DNA of 64,000 bases from JADGHX01 sp963837755 (GCA_963837755.1 CAWIOP010000003.1:868001-932000); one strand, 5' to 3'. Counted from the stretch's first letter, positions 35,468 through 45,420 are shown. Numbers and translations: made by a program. The notes: generated from the letters alone by a model not told the origin.

Positions 35468-36478
35468 TCACACCGACGGTGGCCCCGGTGCATGCGTCGG
35501 TTGCGCCGCCGACCGGCGAGCGCGTTCGAGCGTTGTCGATGGGCTCTCGCCGAAGAGCGCACGGTAGTCGCGGCTGAACTGCCCCATGTGGCTGAAAGTC
35601 CACTGCCGAGCGATTTTCGCGACCGAGGCGTCCAGTCGCCTCGGGTTCAGCAGGTCGCGCCGTGCGCGGCACAGTCGAACGCTGCGCAAGTAAGCCATCG
35701 GGCCGATGTCGTAGAGCTCCTGGAATCCATACTCCAGCGTGCGGGCGCGCACGCCCGCAACACGGCAGAGATCTTCGAGCTTGATGGGTTCGCGAAGATG
35801 CTCATCTATGTGCGTGCAGGCCCTGACTGCCGCAATTCTGCGCATCACCTCGTCTTCCGATCCGACGGGCAGTGCCTGTGACTGCGAGAAGAGGCCGGCG
35901 GCAGCCGGCCAGAGCAGCTCGCGGAGGCGATGCTGCACGAGTGAAGCGACGACCTCCGATGCGCTCGCTCGACGCAGGCTCTCGATCAAATCCATGCACT
36001 TGACGAGCAGAGTCGTCTGACTCGTGCCCAACGCGCGCAGCTCGGCGCGGCCTCTCGAGGGAATCGCGGCGATGGAATCGGAGGGGGTTCCCGCGATCAC
36101 CGACGCGCGGCGCGCAGACAGGACAAACGTGCCGCAGTCCTCGGGCATGTAGATTTCGAGCGGCGCCTGAGATCCCAGCATCAGGCACACGCGGCCGCCG
36201 ACGGGGTGAGAACGGACGCGCAGGGCAGGCGATGTCGGGGAGCTCGACAGCAGTGAGAACTCGGATCTGGGAGACACGCCGCGGAGAAGTGTCGCGCGTC
36301 GAACATGGACGAGTCCGACGCGTGCTTCGCCAAGCGGCACGACGACGCTGGAACCGTGGATCGGGCCGCGCCCGAGCTGGATGGTCTCCGCGCGGCAGCC
36401 GAGAACCTGGGTCGACATGCTGTCGATATCTCCATTCTCGAGCATGCGGGGACGACGATCGGCGTGCCGCTCACGCAT
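35468..36478 (-). CDS. AraC-family transcriptional regulator
   Basis: A regulator of about 336 residues with a poorly conserved N-terminal half and a C-terminal double HTH (HIDEHLREPIKLEDLCRVAGV, then RRLDASVAKIARQWTFSHMGQFSRDYRALFGESPS). Start at 36478 is preferred because GAGGAAAAC precedes it. It is divergent from the DUF1622 gene at 36752, the likely target. A paralogue of the same domain plan (HLQARSLEYGFQE versus GVRARTLEYGFQE) is at 37424. Inducer unknown. Confidence 0.88.
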   Translation of the reverse strand: MRERHADRRPRMLENGDIDSMSTQVLGCRAETIQLGRGPIHGSSVVVPLGEARVGLVHVRRATLLRGVSPRSEFSLLSSSPTSPALRVRSHPVGGRVCLMLGSQAPLEIYMPEDCGTFVLSARRASVIAGTPSDSIAAIPSRGRAELRALGTSQTTLLVKCMDLIESLRRASASEVVASLVQHRLRELLWPAAAGLFSQSQALPVGSEDEVMRRIAAVRACTHIDEHLREPIKLEDLCRVAGVRARTLEYGFQELYDIGPMAYLRSVRLCRARRDLLNPRRLDASVAKIARQWTFSHMGQFSRDYRALFGESPSTTLERARRSAAQPTHAPGPPSV

Positions 36479-36751
36479 CTTCCAGTTTTCCTCGAGGAGT
36501 CGCGTGTCCAGGAAGGCAGCCGAAGCGGGCTCCGGGGACCGACGATGCTCACAGTGAAATACCTTGCGCGCGCCGTTGCTATCAAAAAAACGAGCGGATC
36601 TTCTCTGCGGCGGCGTGCAGGCGTCACGATGCGAAATGTCGATAGTCGTCTCTCGCGGAACTGACGACGATGCGCTGGCAAGACCGCCGCGCGCCGGTCG
36701 ATCGGCCTCCGTGAGGATTACGAGGTCTGCGCTCACATCCGGGGTGAGAGA

Positions 36752-37162
36752 GTGGAGACGATCCGACGCCTGATCGAATGGACGGCTCTCGCCATTCAGC
36801 TGCTCGCGGTTGCGGTGATCGTCGTGGCGATTCTCGCGGGGCTGTGGCCGCGCGGGCTGTTGCGGACGCGCTCTGCGGTGGAGCGGCTCGATGCCTTCAG
36901 CAGCTACAAGCAGCGCATGGGGCGAGGCCTCCTGCTCGGGCTGGAATTACTGCTGGCCGCCGACATCGTAGGAACGGTGTCGTTCCGGCCGACGCTGGAG
37001 GAGCTCTCGGCGCTTGGCCTGCTCGCGGTGATCCGGTCGTTTCTCAGCTGGTCACTGGATGTGGAAGTCGAGGGATGCTGGCCATGGCGCACCAGGGCCG
37101 AGCTGCGCCGCCTCGGCGGCGACCGCCGCCGCTCCTCGACTGAGCTGTCAGCGCGCGAGTAG
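36752..37162 (+). CDS. DUF1622 membrane protein
   Basis: A 136-residue inner-membrane protein with three predicted helices: LIEWTALAIQLLAVAVIVVAILAG (two thirds of the first 30 residues), GRGLLLGLELLLAADIVGTV and LGLLAVIRSFLSWSLDVEVEG, the DUF1622 signature. GTG start. Basic tail. It is eight bases ahead of another membrane protein gene, so they are an operon, flanked by two AraC genes. Function unknown. Confidence 0.8.
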   Translation: METIRRLIEWTALAIQLLAVAVIVVAILAGLWPRGLLRTRSAVERLDAFSSYKQRMGRGLLLGLELLLAADIVGTVSFRPTLEELSALGLLAVIRSFLSWSLDVEVEGCWPWRTRAELRRLGGDRRRSSTELSARE

Positions 37163-37169
37163 CCGGGAT

Positions 37170-37547
37170 ATGGAGGACATGCTCATACGCATTGCGGAGA
37201 ACCTCATCGGTCGACTGCACGGCCCGCTGACCTTCAGGCTCCTGCTGCAACCGGCGATTGCCGTCCTTCTGGCAACACGCGCGGGACTGCGCGATGCGCG
37301 TGAGCGGCGCGTCCCATATTTCTGGGCGCTGCTCTACGACCCGGCGCATCGGCGCGCCATGCTGCACGAGGGGTGGCGGGACATCGGCAGGGTCTTCGTC
37401 CTCGCGATCGTTCTCGATGTGATCTACCAGCTGATCGTGCTGCGCTGGGTATATCCGGGAGAGGCGCTGATCGTGTCGGGCATTCTCGCGCTGGTGCCGT
37501 ATGTGCTCTTGAGGGGCGCTGTCACTCGAGTGGCACGGCGGTCCTGA
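37170..37547 (+). CDS. Small inner-membrane protein
   Basis: A 125-residue membrane protein: a first hydrophobic stretch (GPLTFRLLLQPAIAVLLATRAG), a soluble loop (ALLYDPAHRRAMLHEGWRDIG) and two helices (VFVLAIVLDVIYQLIVLRWV, ALIVSGILALVPYVLLRG). Family members of this layout occur beside DUF1622-type and phosphatase-like membrane genes; no function is known. Its last 120 bases overlap the convergent AraC gene. Confidence 0.7.
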   Translation: MEDMLIRIAENLIGRLHGPLTFRLLLQPAIAVLLATRAGLRDARERRVPYFWALLYDPAHRRAMLHEGWRDIGRVFVLAIVLDVIYQLIVLRWVYPGEALIVSGILALVPYVLLRGAVTRVARRS

Positions 37548-38596
37548 GTCGGCCAGCTTATCGGCGGCGGACCGCCGGGCTGCCGGGCGCGTGGTCTCGC
37601 GCGAGCGGCGTTCTCGAAGGCAGGGAGCGTGCGTTGCCGGGTCTCCGATGGCGTCTCGGCGAACACCTTCTTGTAGTCGACGGCGAACTGGCTGAGATGA
37701 GAGAAGCCTGCATCCAGAGCGATCTCGGATATGCTGCGTCGTACGGCGGCGCCTTCGAGAATCTGGCGACGTACCTCGCCCAACCGCAGCATTCTCACGT
37801 AACGCATTGGCGAGAGTCGGACGACTTCCTGGAACCCGTACTCGAGAGAGCGGGCCTGGAGGTGTGTATTGCTGCACAGATCCGCTAGCTGGATCGGATC
37901 TGCCAGATGCTCGTGTATGTACCGGCGCGCAAGCTCGACGGCTGCATGCCGGCGCGCGCGTTCGAGGCGCGCGGTGCGCGCCGGCGTGGTGACGAGCTCT
38001 GCGGCGCTGACCAGTAATGTCGTGGTCATTCGTCGCAGGCCTTCCGCTGCCGCGGCATCACGATTCCGATGCATGAAAGAGTCTTGCAGAATCGACCCAA
38101 TGCGCTCTTCGAGCGCGGCGCGGGCGTCTATCGAGCAGGCGAGGAGGGCGATCCGGGCACTCGGCCCGCAGGTACGCGGCGCGAACAGCCCGACAGCGCG
38201 GGTCAGCAGGCCCTTTCGAACGGTGAGCAGAAGGAATGCGCTTTCGCGATGCGCGACGAGGTCGACTTCAGCTCCCGAGTCGATGCAGAGACAGCGCGCG
38301 GGCGTGAGCTCGTGACCGCTGACGAACACCATGCCCCCATGTCTCTGGCAGATCAGCAGAGACACCGTGTCTTCGGGCGCCTGCAGACGATGGATCGATA
38401 CGCGGTTGATGGTGACCGCGCAGATGGAGACGGTGTCGAGGTCGAGACCTGTGCAGTCCAGCCGAAGCTCGCCAGGCTCCAGTTGCGTCGAGCTCCAGCG
38501 CCAACTTCGCGACGGCTCTGCCTGCCGGACGCTCTTGTCGCCGATCACGCCGTTGCCTTCCCGTGGGAGGTGAGTTGCGGAAGCGGAAAGCGACAC
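37424..38596 (-). CDS. AraC-family transcriptional regulator (paralogue)
   Basis: A 390-residue regulator. The N-terminal cupin-like part (ICAVTINRVSIHRLQA, LICQRHGGMVFVSGHELTPARC) is like AraC-binding-like proteins of the AndR/FeaR group. The C-terminal HTH pair reads HEHLADPIQLADLCSNTHL and RRSISEIALDAGFSHLSQFAVDYKKVFAETPS. The GTG start is preceded by GGAGG at ideal distance. The last 55 residues overlap the convergent membrane gene and are probably a nonconserved tail. Together with the gene at 35468 it frames the membrane-protein pair. Confidence 0.85.
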   Translation of the reverse strand: MSLSASATHLPREGNGVIGDKSVRQAEPSRSWRWSSTQLEPGELRLDCTGLDLDTVSICAVTINRVSIHRLQAPEDTVSLLICQRHGGMVFVSGHELTPARCLCIDSGAEVDLVAHRESAFLLLTVRKGLLTRAVGLFAPRTCGPSARIALLACSIDARAALEERIGSILQDSFMHRNRDAAAAEGLRRMTTTLLVSAAELVTTPARTARLERARRHAAVELARRYIHEHLADPIQLADLCSNTHLQARSLEYGFQEVVRLSPMRYVRMLRLGEVRRQILEGAAVRRSISEIALDAGFSHLSQFAVDYKKVFAETPSETRQRTLPAFENAARARPRARQPGGPPPISWPTQDRRATRVTAPLKSTYGTSARMPDTISASPGYTQRSTISW

Positions 38597-38848
38597 ATTC
38601 CACCCTCCATTCTTGATTCTTGCGCGTGGTGCTTCGCGCTCGCGTGTTGCATGTGCCCGGCAGCGCGAATGCGTCCACCGACCGTATTTGGACGTGCGTA
38701 TTTCTGCTATCGAAATCGCGCATGCCGTGGGACGAAGCGTATCGAAACAGAGGCGAAAAAATAGATCGTGGATTCAAGAAGGTGATATCAGGACTTTCCC
38801 CAATCCAGCTTCGCTGTAGACGATCAGCGAGGCGAGCGGCGTGCGGCC

Positions 38849-39337
38849 CTAGTCGAAGGGCCCCACACGGAAGACCATACTCGCGATGGCCGCCAATCCG
38901 ACCAGGAGCAGGAGAAACGCGACGAGCAGCGTCAGAGATACCGGGAACTTGCTCTCGGCGTGAACCAGCCCGTCCGCTTTCAGTTGCCGCAGCTCCCGCC
39001 GCAGCCCGAGCATGAAGTTGACGTGATACCCGATGCCGAGAACGAGCATCGCAATCCCGAGGAGCACGAGCGCTGTTCCGAAATTGCGCGGCGCCTGCGG
39101 CCGCTTGAGGAGGTCCGCCTCGAACAGCTTCTGGAACACCTGGAAGATCGTGAACCCGAAGCCGATGAGCGACAGCGACGTGCGGATCACGGCCATCAGG
39201 GTTCGATCAGCGCCCATTCGCGTCCGCTGAAACGACAGGCCCGTGCGACGGGATGACAACTCGACCGAGATCCGATCGGGCTCCGATTTCGACGTGATCC
39301 GCGAGCTCGAGATGTCGTCCATCGCCTGAGCGCTCAC
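38849..39337 (-). CDS. DUF202 (YidH-like) membrane protein
   Basis: A 162-residue inner-membrane protein of the DUF202 family: SFQRTRMGADRTLMAVIRTSLSLIGFGFTIFQ is the family core, with two further helices (TALVLLGIAMLVLGIGYHVNF and SLTLLVAFLLLLVGLAAIAS). The GTG start overlaps the sulfatase stop (GTGA). It ends the HAD/sulfatase operon. DUF202 proteins often accompany sulfatase-like genes in this phylogenetic range; function unknown. Confidence 0.85.
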   Translation of the reverse strand: MSAQAMDDISSSRITSKSEPDRISVELSSRRTGLSFQRTRMGADRTLMAVIRTSLSLIGFGFTIFQVFQKLFEADLLKRPQAPRNFGTALVLLGIAMLVLGIGYHVNFMLGLRRELRQLKADGLVHAESKFPVSLTLLVAFLLLLVGLAAIASMVFRVGPFD

Positions 39338-40875
39338 CGGCCGCCCAGGGATGCCTGCATCTTTTCGAGCGCCTGGTCGATCGTGAAAGTCGCCGCCCGC
39401 TGGCGCGGCGGGTAGTCCTTGAACGTCTTCAGGAACTCTTCGACGATGGCGCCGGCCGCTGCGACCATGTACGACTTCGACAGGAACCAGTCGTAGTAGG
39501 TGTTGGAAGTGAGGTCGGCACGCTCGAAGGGATCCGTGCGCAGGTTGTAGAGCTTGGGGAATCTCAGCGGTATGAACGGATCCGCCCAGATGGCGAGCGT
39601 GCCCTCGCGTCGCTGCTCCATGAACACCACTTTCCAGTTGTCGAAGCGCACGGCGACGAGGTCGCCATCGTCGCTGAAATAGATGAATCCCTTGCGCGGG
39701 CTCTTCTGCTCCTTCCCCGTCAGGAAAGGCAGCAGGTTGTAGCCGTCGATGTGCACCTTGAACTTCTTGCCGTCGGCCGTGTATCCCTTCAGCAGCTTCT
39801 GCACGATCTGCGGCTCACCGGCCATCGCGAGGAAGGTGGGCAACCAGTCGTGGTGCTGGACGATCTCGTTCGAGACGCCGCCCGCCGGGATCTGGCCGGG
39901 CCAGTGCACGAGCATCGGTACGCGGAATGCGCCTTCCCAGTTCGTGTTCTTCTCGCTGCGGAAGGGCGTCATCGCGCCGTCCGGCCACGTGTTCATGTGC
40001 GGGCCGTTATCGGTGCTGTACATGACGAAGGTGTCCGCGGCGATGCCGAGATCGTCGAGCAGCTTCAACAGCTCACCGACGTTCCGGTCGTGATCGATCA
40101 TCGTGTCGTGGTAGCGCGATTGCCAGCGCCCGGCCTGGCCGACGCTCTGCGGCTTCGTGTGCGTGCGAAGGTGCATGTGGGTGGTGTTGACCCAGCAGAA
40201 GAACGGCTTCCCGGCCTGATGCTGGCGCGTGATGAAATCCCTGGCGGCCGCGACGAACTCGTCATCGCAAGTCTTCATGCGCTCGCGGGTGAGCGGTCCG
40301 GTGTCCTCGATCTTCTGTTTGCCGACGCGACCCCATCGCAGCTGCTCGGTCGCATCCTCCTTGTCGGTGGCCCAGCAGTGCAGGACCCCCCGCGGGCCGA
40401 AGGCGGCCTTGAACATCGGGAACTCCTTCGGGTCCGGATAATCCGGATCCTCCGGATCTTCCTCTGCGTTCAGGTGATAGAGATTTCCATAGAACTCGTC
40501 GAACCCATGCACCGTCGGCAGATACTTGTTGAGATCGCCGAAGTGGTTCTTGCCGAACTGGCCGGTGGCGTAGCCCTGCGCTTTGAGCAGCTCCGCGATC
40601 GTGGGGTCTTCCGCCTGCAGGCCCACGTCCATGCCGGGCGCGCCGACCTTCGAGAGGCCGGTCCGGTACACGCTCTGTCCGGTGATGAACGCGGCCCGGC
40701 CGGCCGTGCAGCTCTGCTCGCCGTAGGCGTCCGTGAACATCATGCCTTCGCGGGCGAGGCGATCGATGTTCGTCGTTCGATAGCCCATCATCCCGCGGCT
40801 GTAGCAGGAGAGATTCCAGATGCCGACGTCATCGCCCCAGATGACGAGGACGTTGGGCTTCGTTGCTTTCGCCAT
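39334..40875 (-). CDS. Arylsulfatase 1
   Basis: A 513-residue type I sulfatase. N-terminal metal-site motif VIWGDDVG (D15, D16) and the modification site CTAGR (C56-R60), whose Cys must be converted to formylglycine to be active. Other landmarks: GFDEFYGNLYHL, YSTDNGPHMNTWPDG (metal Asp-Asn pair), GKKFKVHIDGYN. No signal peptide, so probably cytoplasmic, unlike many sulfatases. It follows the paralogous sulfatase by 61 bases and overlaps the DUF202 gene. No sulfatase-maturing enzyme is in the window; an FGE or anSME must be elsewhere. Substrate unknown. Confidence 0.93.
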   Translation of the reverse strand: MAKATKPNVLVIWGDDVGIWNLSCYSRGMMGYRTTNIDRLAREGMMFTDAYGEQSCTAGRAAFITGQSVYRTGLSKVGAPGMDVGLQAEDPTIAELLKAQGYATGQFGKNHFGDLNKYLPTVHGFDEFYGNLYHLNAEEDPEDPDYPDPKEFPMFKAAFGPRGVLHCWATDKEDATEQLRWGRVGKQKIEDTGPLTRERMKTCDDEFVAAARDFITRQHQAGKPFFCWVNTTHMHLRTHTKPQSVGQAGRWQSRYHDTMIDHDRNVGELLKLLDDLGIAADTFVMYSTDNGPHMNTWPDGAMTPFRSEKNTNWEGAFRVPMLVHWPGQIPAGGVSNEIVQHHDWLPTFLAMAGEPQIVQKLLKGYTADGKKFKVHIDGYNLLPFLTGKEQKSPRKGFIYFSDDGDLVAVRFDNWKVVFMEQRREGTLAIWADPFIPLRFPKLYNLRTDPFERADLTSNTYYDWFLSKSYMVAAAGAIVEEFLKTFKDYPPRQRAATFTIDQALEKMQASLGGR

Positions 40876-40936
40876 GGCCGTCTCCGATTGGCTGGTGGGG
40901 ATCCGCGGCGTGCGCGAGCTTCCTGCAATCTTCAGT

Positions 40937-42456
40937 TCACTTGCCCGGTCCGGTGCCGGTTTGCAGGTGCTGCATGATTTGATCGATGTTGAAGCTGGCT
41001 GACTTCTGCCGCTGCGGGAACTCCTTGAAGGACTGCAGGAAGTATCCGACGACCGCCTGCATCGGCACGAAGGCCCAGAATTTGTCCGCCATCCAGCGCA
41101 TGGCCATAGGTGACTCATCGAAGGAGAGGCAGTCCTCGAGCGCATCCATGCGCAGGTTCACGATCCTTGGAAAGGTGAGCGCCAGTGGAGGTCCGCCAGA
41201 AAGCCAGTTACCCGAGAGGGAGAAGTGGGCCTTCCAGTCCCGAACGCGCACGGCGTTGAGGCTGCCGTTGTCGTCGAAGTAGAAGATCTCGTTCCGCTGG
41301 CCCGGTTCCTTGCCGGAGAGCAGATCGCGCTGGTCATAGCCGTCGAGGTGGACTTTGAACTTCTTGCCGTTGGCGGTGTGCCCCTTCTTCAGTTTTTCCT
41401 TGACGTCGGGCTCGCCGACGGCGGCAAGTAAGGTCACCGCCCAGTCCTCGTGGGACATGATCCCGTTGATGAGCGTGCCGGGCTTCACCATGTGGGGCCA
41501 GCGGACGACGCAAGGCACTCGCATTCCGCCTTCCCACGTGTCTCCCTTCTGGCCCCGGAAGATCGTGGAGCCGCCATCCGGAAAGCTGAACTTCTCGGCG
41601 CCGTTGTCGGTGGAGAACACGACGATGGTGTTGTCGGCGATGCCGAGGTCGTCGAGCTTCTTGAGCAGGATGCCGACGTGATCGTCCAGCTCGGTCATCC
41701 CGTCGGCATAGAGACCATAGCCCGTCTTGTCCTGGTATTTCGGCTGGAGCCGCGTCCACACGTGCATCCGCGTGGAGTTGTGCCAGATGAAGAACGGCTT
41801 CGTGCTCTTCACCGCGCGTTCCATGAAGTCGAGCGTGCCGGCGAGGAACTCTTCGTCCACGGTCTCCATGCGCTTGCGTGTTATGGGGCCCGTGTCCTCG
41901 ATGGTCTGCTTGCCGACCTTGCCGAAGCGCGGGTCGAGAGTCGTGTCATCCTTGTCCGTTGCCTTGCAGCGCAAGGCGCCCCGCGGGCCGAAGCGCTGCT
42001 TGAACTCGGGCGCCTTCGGGTACTGCGGATCCTCCGGCTCTTCCTCGGCATTGAGGTGGTAGAGATTGCCGAAGAACTCATCGAACCCATGCACCGTGGG
42101 CAGGAACTCGTTGCGGTCGCCGAGGTGGTTCTTGCCGAACTGGCCGGTGACGTAGCCATGGTTCTTGAGGAGATCGGCGATCGTGGGATCTCCGGCTGCA
42201 ACCCGAGCCCGGCTCCCGGCAGACCGACCTTCAACAGTCCCGTCCGGAAGGGATGCTGACCCGTAATGAAAGCGGCCCGGCCGGCCGTGCAGCTCTGCTG
42301 CCCGTAGTAGTCCGTGAAGAGCGCGCCTTCTGCCGCGATCCGGTCGATGTTGGGTGTTCGTCCCCCCATCACGCCGCGGTGGTAGCACGAGAGATTCCAC
42401 ATGCCGATGTCGTCGCCCCAGATGACGAGAATGTTGGGCTTGCCCGTCTGTGCCAT
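40937..42456 (-). pseudogene. Arylsulfatase 2, frameshifted once
   Basis: A close paralogue of arylsulfatase 1 (same VIWGDDIG start, CTAGR site at the same position, FSTDNGAEKFSFPDG). At about 42190 one base is missing (GGAGATCCC where GGAGGATCCC is expected), so the first 88 residues are in a different frame from the remaining 420. Restoring it gives a full sulfatase of 507 residues. Everything else is well conserved, so this is either a very recent mutation or a sequence error. RBS AAGGAG supports the ATG at 42456. Confidence 0.82.
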
Positions 42457-42485
42457 TGCCATCTCCTTCACGTGATCCGTGCGCG

Positions 42486-43508
42486 TTACTCGAATGCGAA
42501 AACCTTCTTCCAGTCGCGCCGCATGTCGACGATCGTCCAGCCGTTCGCCTGTGCTTCCTCCAACGCCTTCGCGAGAGATCCGGCGCTCGAAGTGCGGTCG
42601 TAGGCCCACTCGCGCTGCGCATCGGTGTGGTGAATCAGTAGCGCAAAGCGCTGGCCAGGACCCGCCATCGTCCACTGCAGCATCTGCAGATCGCCGTCCG
42701 AGTTGCCGAACGCCGCGAGCGGACGACGGCCGATGAGCTTCTGAATGCCGATCGGCTTGCCGGGCCCGTTGTCGACAAAGTCGATCTGCGGCAGCTTGAC
42801 GAGCACGGGTACCCTCCCGCGCATCTCGAATGCGAGCCGGCCCTGGCTGCCGATCACCTGTTCGGGCGGAACTCCGTAGACGTTCTTGGTCCAGGGGCGC
42901 ATGAACTCGATCCCGCCGCCCGAGACGATGAATGTCTCGAAGCCGTTGTCGCGCAGGAAGCCGAGCAGCTCGAGCATGGGCTGATAGGCGAGATCGGTGT
43001 AGGGCCGCTTGAAGCGCGGGTGACGCGCGGTCGCCAGCCAGTCGTCGACCTGCGCTCTGAACTCGTCGGTCGTCATGCCTGCGTGTGTCACTGCGAGCAA
43101 TTCGGCGACGCTCTTCTCGCCGCCTGCGAGTGCGGTCTTCAGGTCGCCCGCGAGAATGGACTTGAACGGTTCCCTGTTCTGCCATTCGGGGTGCTGTGGC
43201 GCCTTTGCTCTGATGCGATCGAGCGCGAATACGAGCTGGAACGGCAGCGGCTGCTCCGGCCACAGCGTGCCATCGTTGTCGAACACGGCGATGCGGTCGT
43301 CTGGCGCGACGAACGTGCCGGCGCCTTGCGTGGTGACGCTGGCCACGAACCGCACGATTGCCTGCTTCGCGGGGCCTTCATTCCAGGATGGCAGCGCCTG
43401 CGCGAGCGCTTCGCACGCAAGCGCCCAGAACACAGAGCCGGCGATGAGCACGAACCGCCTGATCGCACGTCGGCGCGCGTCGTCTCGATCGTTCCGTGTC
43501 TTTCTCAT
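42486..43508 (-). CDS. Exported HAD-family phosphatase
   Basis: A 340-residue haloacid dehalogenase-type hydrolase with an N-terminal signal or membrane anchor (FVLIAGSVFWALACEALAQA). Motif I is FDNDGTLW (nucleophile D77), motif II FIVSGGG and motif III/IV GIQKLIGRRPLAAFGNSDGD. The subgroup occurs next to sulfatases as a phosphoserine phosphatase-like exported enzyme. It is the first gene of a four-gene operon with the two sulfatases and DUF202. Substrate unknown; probably a small phosphate ester. Confidence 0.9.
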   Translation of the reverse strand: MRKTRNDRDDARRRAIRRFVLIAGSVFWALACEALAQALPSWNEGPAKQAIVRFVASVTTQGAGTFVAPDDRIAVFDNDGTLWPEQPLPFQLVFALDRIRAKAPQHPEWQNREPFKSILAGDLKTALAGGEKSVAELLAVTHAGMTTDEFRAQVDDWLATARHPRFKRPYTDLAYQPMLELLGFLRDNGFETFIVSGGGIEFMRPWTKNVYGVPPEQVIGSQGRLAFEMRGRVPVLVKLPQIDFVDNGPGKPIGIQKLIGRRPLAAFGNSDGDLQMLQWTMAGPGQRFALLIHHTDAQREWAYDRTSSAGSLAKALEEAQANGWTIVDMRRDWKKVFAFE

Positions 43509-43779
43509 CGCGATAACGGTCGGCGGTCTGCGTGCGCCGCAGGCCTCGCCGTTGCCTGGCGAATGAGCCCATGGCGAATGCGGGTTGGAGGGCAGTAATC
43601 CGATTGCATCCTCGGCCGCTGCGAACGTGCATAGCTATCGGATATTCGCAAAGCCGCGGCTGTGCGAGCCTCCAACCGTGTGCTCGGCAGGATCGACGGC
43701 ATCGCTGCTGGTCGGTGGTGGAAGGCTCCCCGCGGGACTCGAGGAAGGACCGCGAGCGGTCCGTTGCGGCTGGCGAGTG

Positions 43780-43935
43780 CTAGGCCGGCGTGGGTCTCGT
43801 GTCGTGCTTGAAGTGCTCCGGGAACATCAGCCGCCGCAGCTCCGGATGCCAGTCTCTGGTCATTTTCCGATACGCTTCCAGCTCCGCCTCGGTCGGAGGA
43901 CGTTTGCGGAAGGGAATCACCACGTCGTCGCTCAT
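43780..43935 (-). CDS. Small conserved hypothetical protein
   Basis: A 51-residue protein starting MSDDVVIPFRKRPPTEAEL and containing WHPELRRLMFPEHFKHD. It looks like a genuine small conserved protein (dense in charged residues, no low complexity), but no domain or function is known to me. It stands alone; the 327 bases upstream are non-coding. Confidence 0.55.
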   Translation of the reverse strand: MSDDVVIPFRKRPPTEAELEAYRKMTRDWHPELRRLMFPEHFKHDTRPTPA

Positions 43936-44262
43936 CTGAACCTCTGCCGTCGGACCTCCATTTCGCACTGTATTGGTGTGGGGCCACGCTTGCGCTGCAG
44001 TGTTCCGAATGTGAGACGTGTGTCCCCTCGTGCGATATTTCGATAGTGCGAGTGATGGTGAGGAGCCATGGTCGGAGCACTGCGCGAGCATCCTGCTCGT
44101 CTTCGATCAGCGACCCATCCTTTGTCTGGGTGGGAGGTACGTCGGTGAAGTACCGATTGTCTCGGATGCGAGCGGGCGCTATGTCTACGTCGCGAATCTG
44201 GGGGAGGGGCGATCGTGACCGATCGTCTCTTGATACGCACACAGCCTCAATAAAGCCGCGTC
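43936..44262. other. Gap without a recognised gene
   Basis: No supported gene. It contains the start side of the small gene and the 3' side of the permease operon. An AT-rich CGATATTTCGATAG occurs at 44034-44047. Confidence 0.4.
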
Positions 44263-45420
44263 TCACACGGCCCGAAGCGCCGTGGCCGCGGGCATCCTCC
44301 CCGCCCGGATCGCGGGAAAGAGTCCACCGAGCAGCGCGATCGCGACACCCCAGCCGAGCCCGAGCGCTGCCAGCGGCGCGGACACGTGTAGCCTGAAAAT
44401 GCCGCCCGAGTTGACCTCGCGCCCGTCGAACACCAGCCAGGCCACCAGCACGCCCAGCGCCGCGCCGACGAGCGCGAGGAGGGTCGCCTCCAGCAGAACG
44501 GAAATCGTCACCGGGGCGTTGCCGAAGCCCAGCGCCCGCAAGGTTCCGATCTCACGCGTTCTCGCGCGCACCGCTGCATACATGATCTTCGTGGCACCAA
44601 AGAGGGCGCCCAACGCCATGATGATGCCGATCGCGTAGCTGGCACGGGTGAAGAAAACCAGCTGACGCCCATTGGTGCGCAACAGGTAGTCCGGCACACG
44701 ATAGACGTCGACCGCAATGCCGGGATTGGCAGTGAGCCAGCGCTGGAGCTCGTCGAACGCCCGCGGATTCGCGAGCTTCACGATGACGGAGCCGAACCCG
44801 GATCGCTTGCTGGCGGACCACAGCGTTTCGGCATCCGCGAAGAGCTCGCTTTCGCTCCGGTCGCCGCCGTTGGAAAACGTGCCGACGATCGGCCAGAAAC
44901 CGCCGGGCATGAGCAGCTCGTCGCCGCTCTTCAGACCGAACCTTCTCGACGCGCCGACGCCAATGAGCAACTCCTGCGAACCGGTGCGCAGCATGCGTCC
45001 CGATTCGACGCGGAAGTCGTCGCGTAACTTCGCCCCTGCAGCGCCGATGCCCCGTACCTGCAGAAAGTCCCGGAGGAGGCCCGGCGGCGGCCACATGCTG
45101 AGCACGAATTCGGCGTCCGCGAGAGGCGCGCCGTCCGGCCCCTTTGCGATGCCCGGCGCATTCAGAATGGTGCTGACCGAGTCGCGTGACAGACCGGAGT
45201 CGGACTCTTCGAGCACGTTCTTCGGCAAGACGATCGCGTGTTCCTCCCCACCGCCCGAAAGATACATTCGCGTGAGCCCGACGGTGACGGACAGCATCGA
45301 CACCAGTACGCCGACGACGCAAGCCACGCCCGCGACTATGACGAACGCGGTTCCGCGCCGCTGCGCGAGCGTACTGATGCCGACAGCAGTGACGGTGAAT
45401 ACATGACGCAGCACGCTCAT
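44263..45420 (-). CDS. ABC transporter permease (FtsX/MacB type), second of a pair
   Basis: A 385-residue permease with one N-terminal helix (FVIVAGVACVVGVLVSML), a large periplasmic domain (MacB-PCD-like) and a C-terminal FtsX bundle (GIIMALGALFGATKIMYAAVRARTREIGTLRALGFG, then two helices). Start overlaps the stop of the first permease (ATGA). The pair would form a heterodimer that drives efflux or lipoprotein handling with an ATPase of the MacB/LolD type. No ATPase or adaptor gene is adjacent. Confidence 0.88.
   Translation of the reverse strand: MSVLRHVFTVTAVGISTLAQRRGTAFVIVAGVACVVGVLVSMLSVTVGLTRMYLSGGGEEHAIVLPKNVLEESDSGLSRDSVSTILNAPGIAKGPDGAPLADAEFVLSMWPPPGLLRDFLQVRGIGAAGAKLRDDFRVESGRMLRTGSQELLIGVGASRRFGLKSGDELLMPGGFWPIVGTFSNGGDRSESELFADAETLWSASKRSGFGSVIVKLANPRAFDELQRWLTANPGIAVDVYRVPDYLLRTNGRQLVFFTRASYAIGIIMALGALFGATKIMYAAVRARTREIGTLRALGFGNAPVTISVLLEATLLALVGAALGVLVAWLVFDGREVNSGGIFRLHVSAPLAALGLGWGVAIALLGGLFPAIRAGRMPAATALRAV

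Noticed and set aside
39751..40977. 408-codon plus-strand open frame
   Set aside because: Antisense to the sulfatase with conserved motifs on the minus strand.
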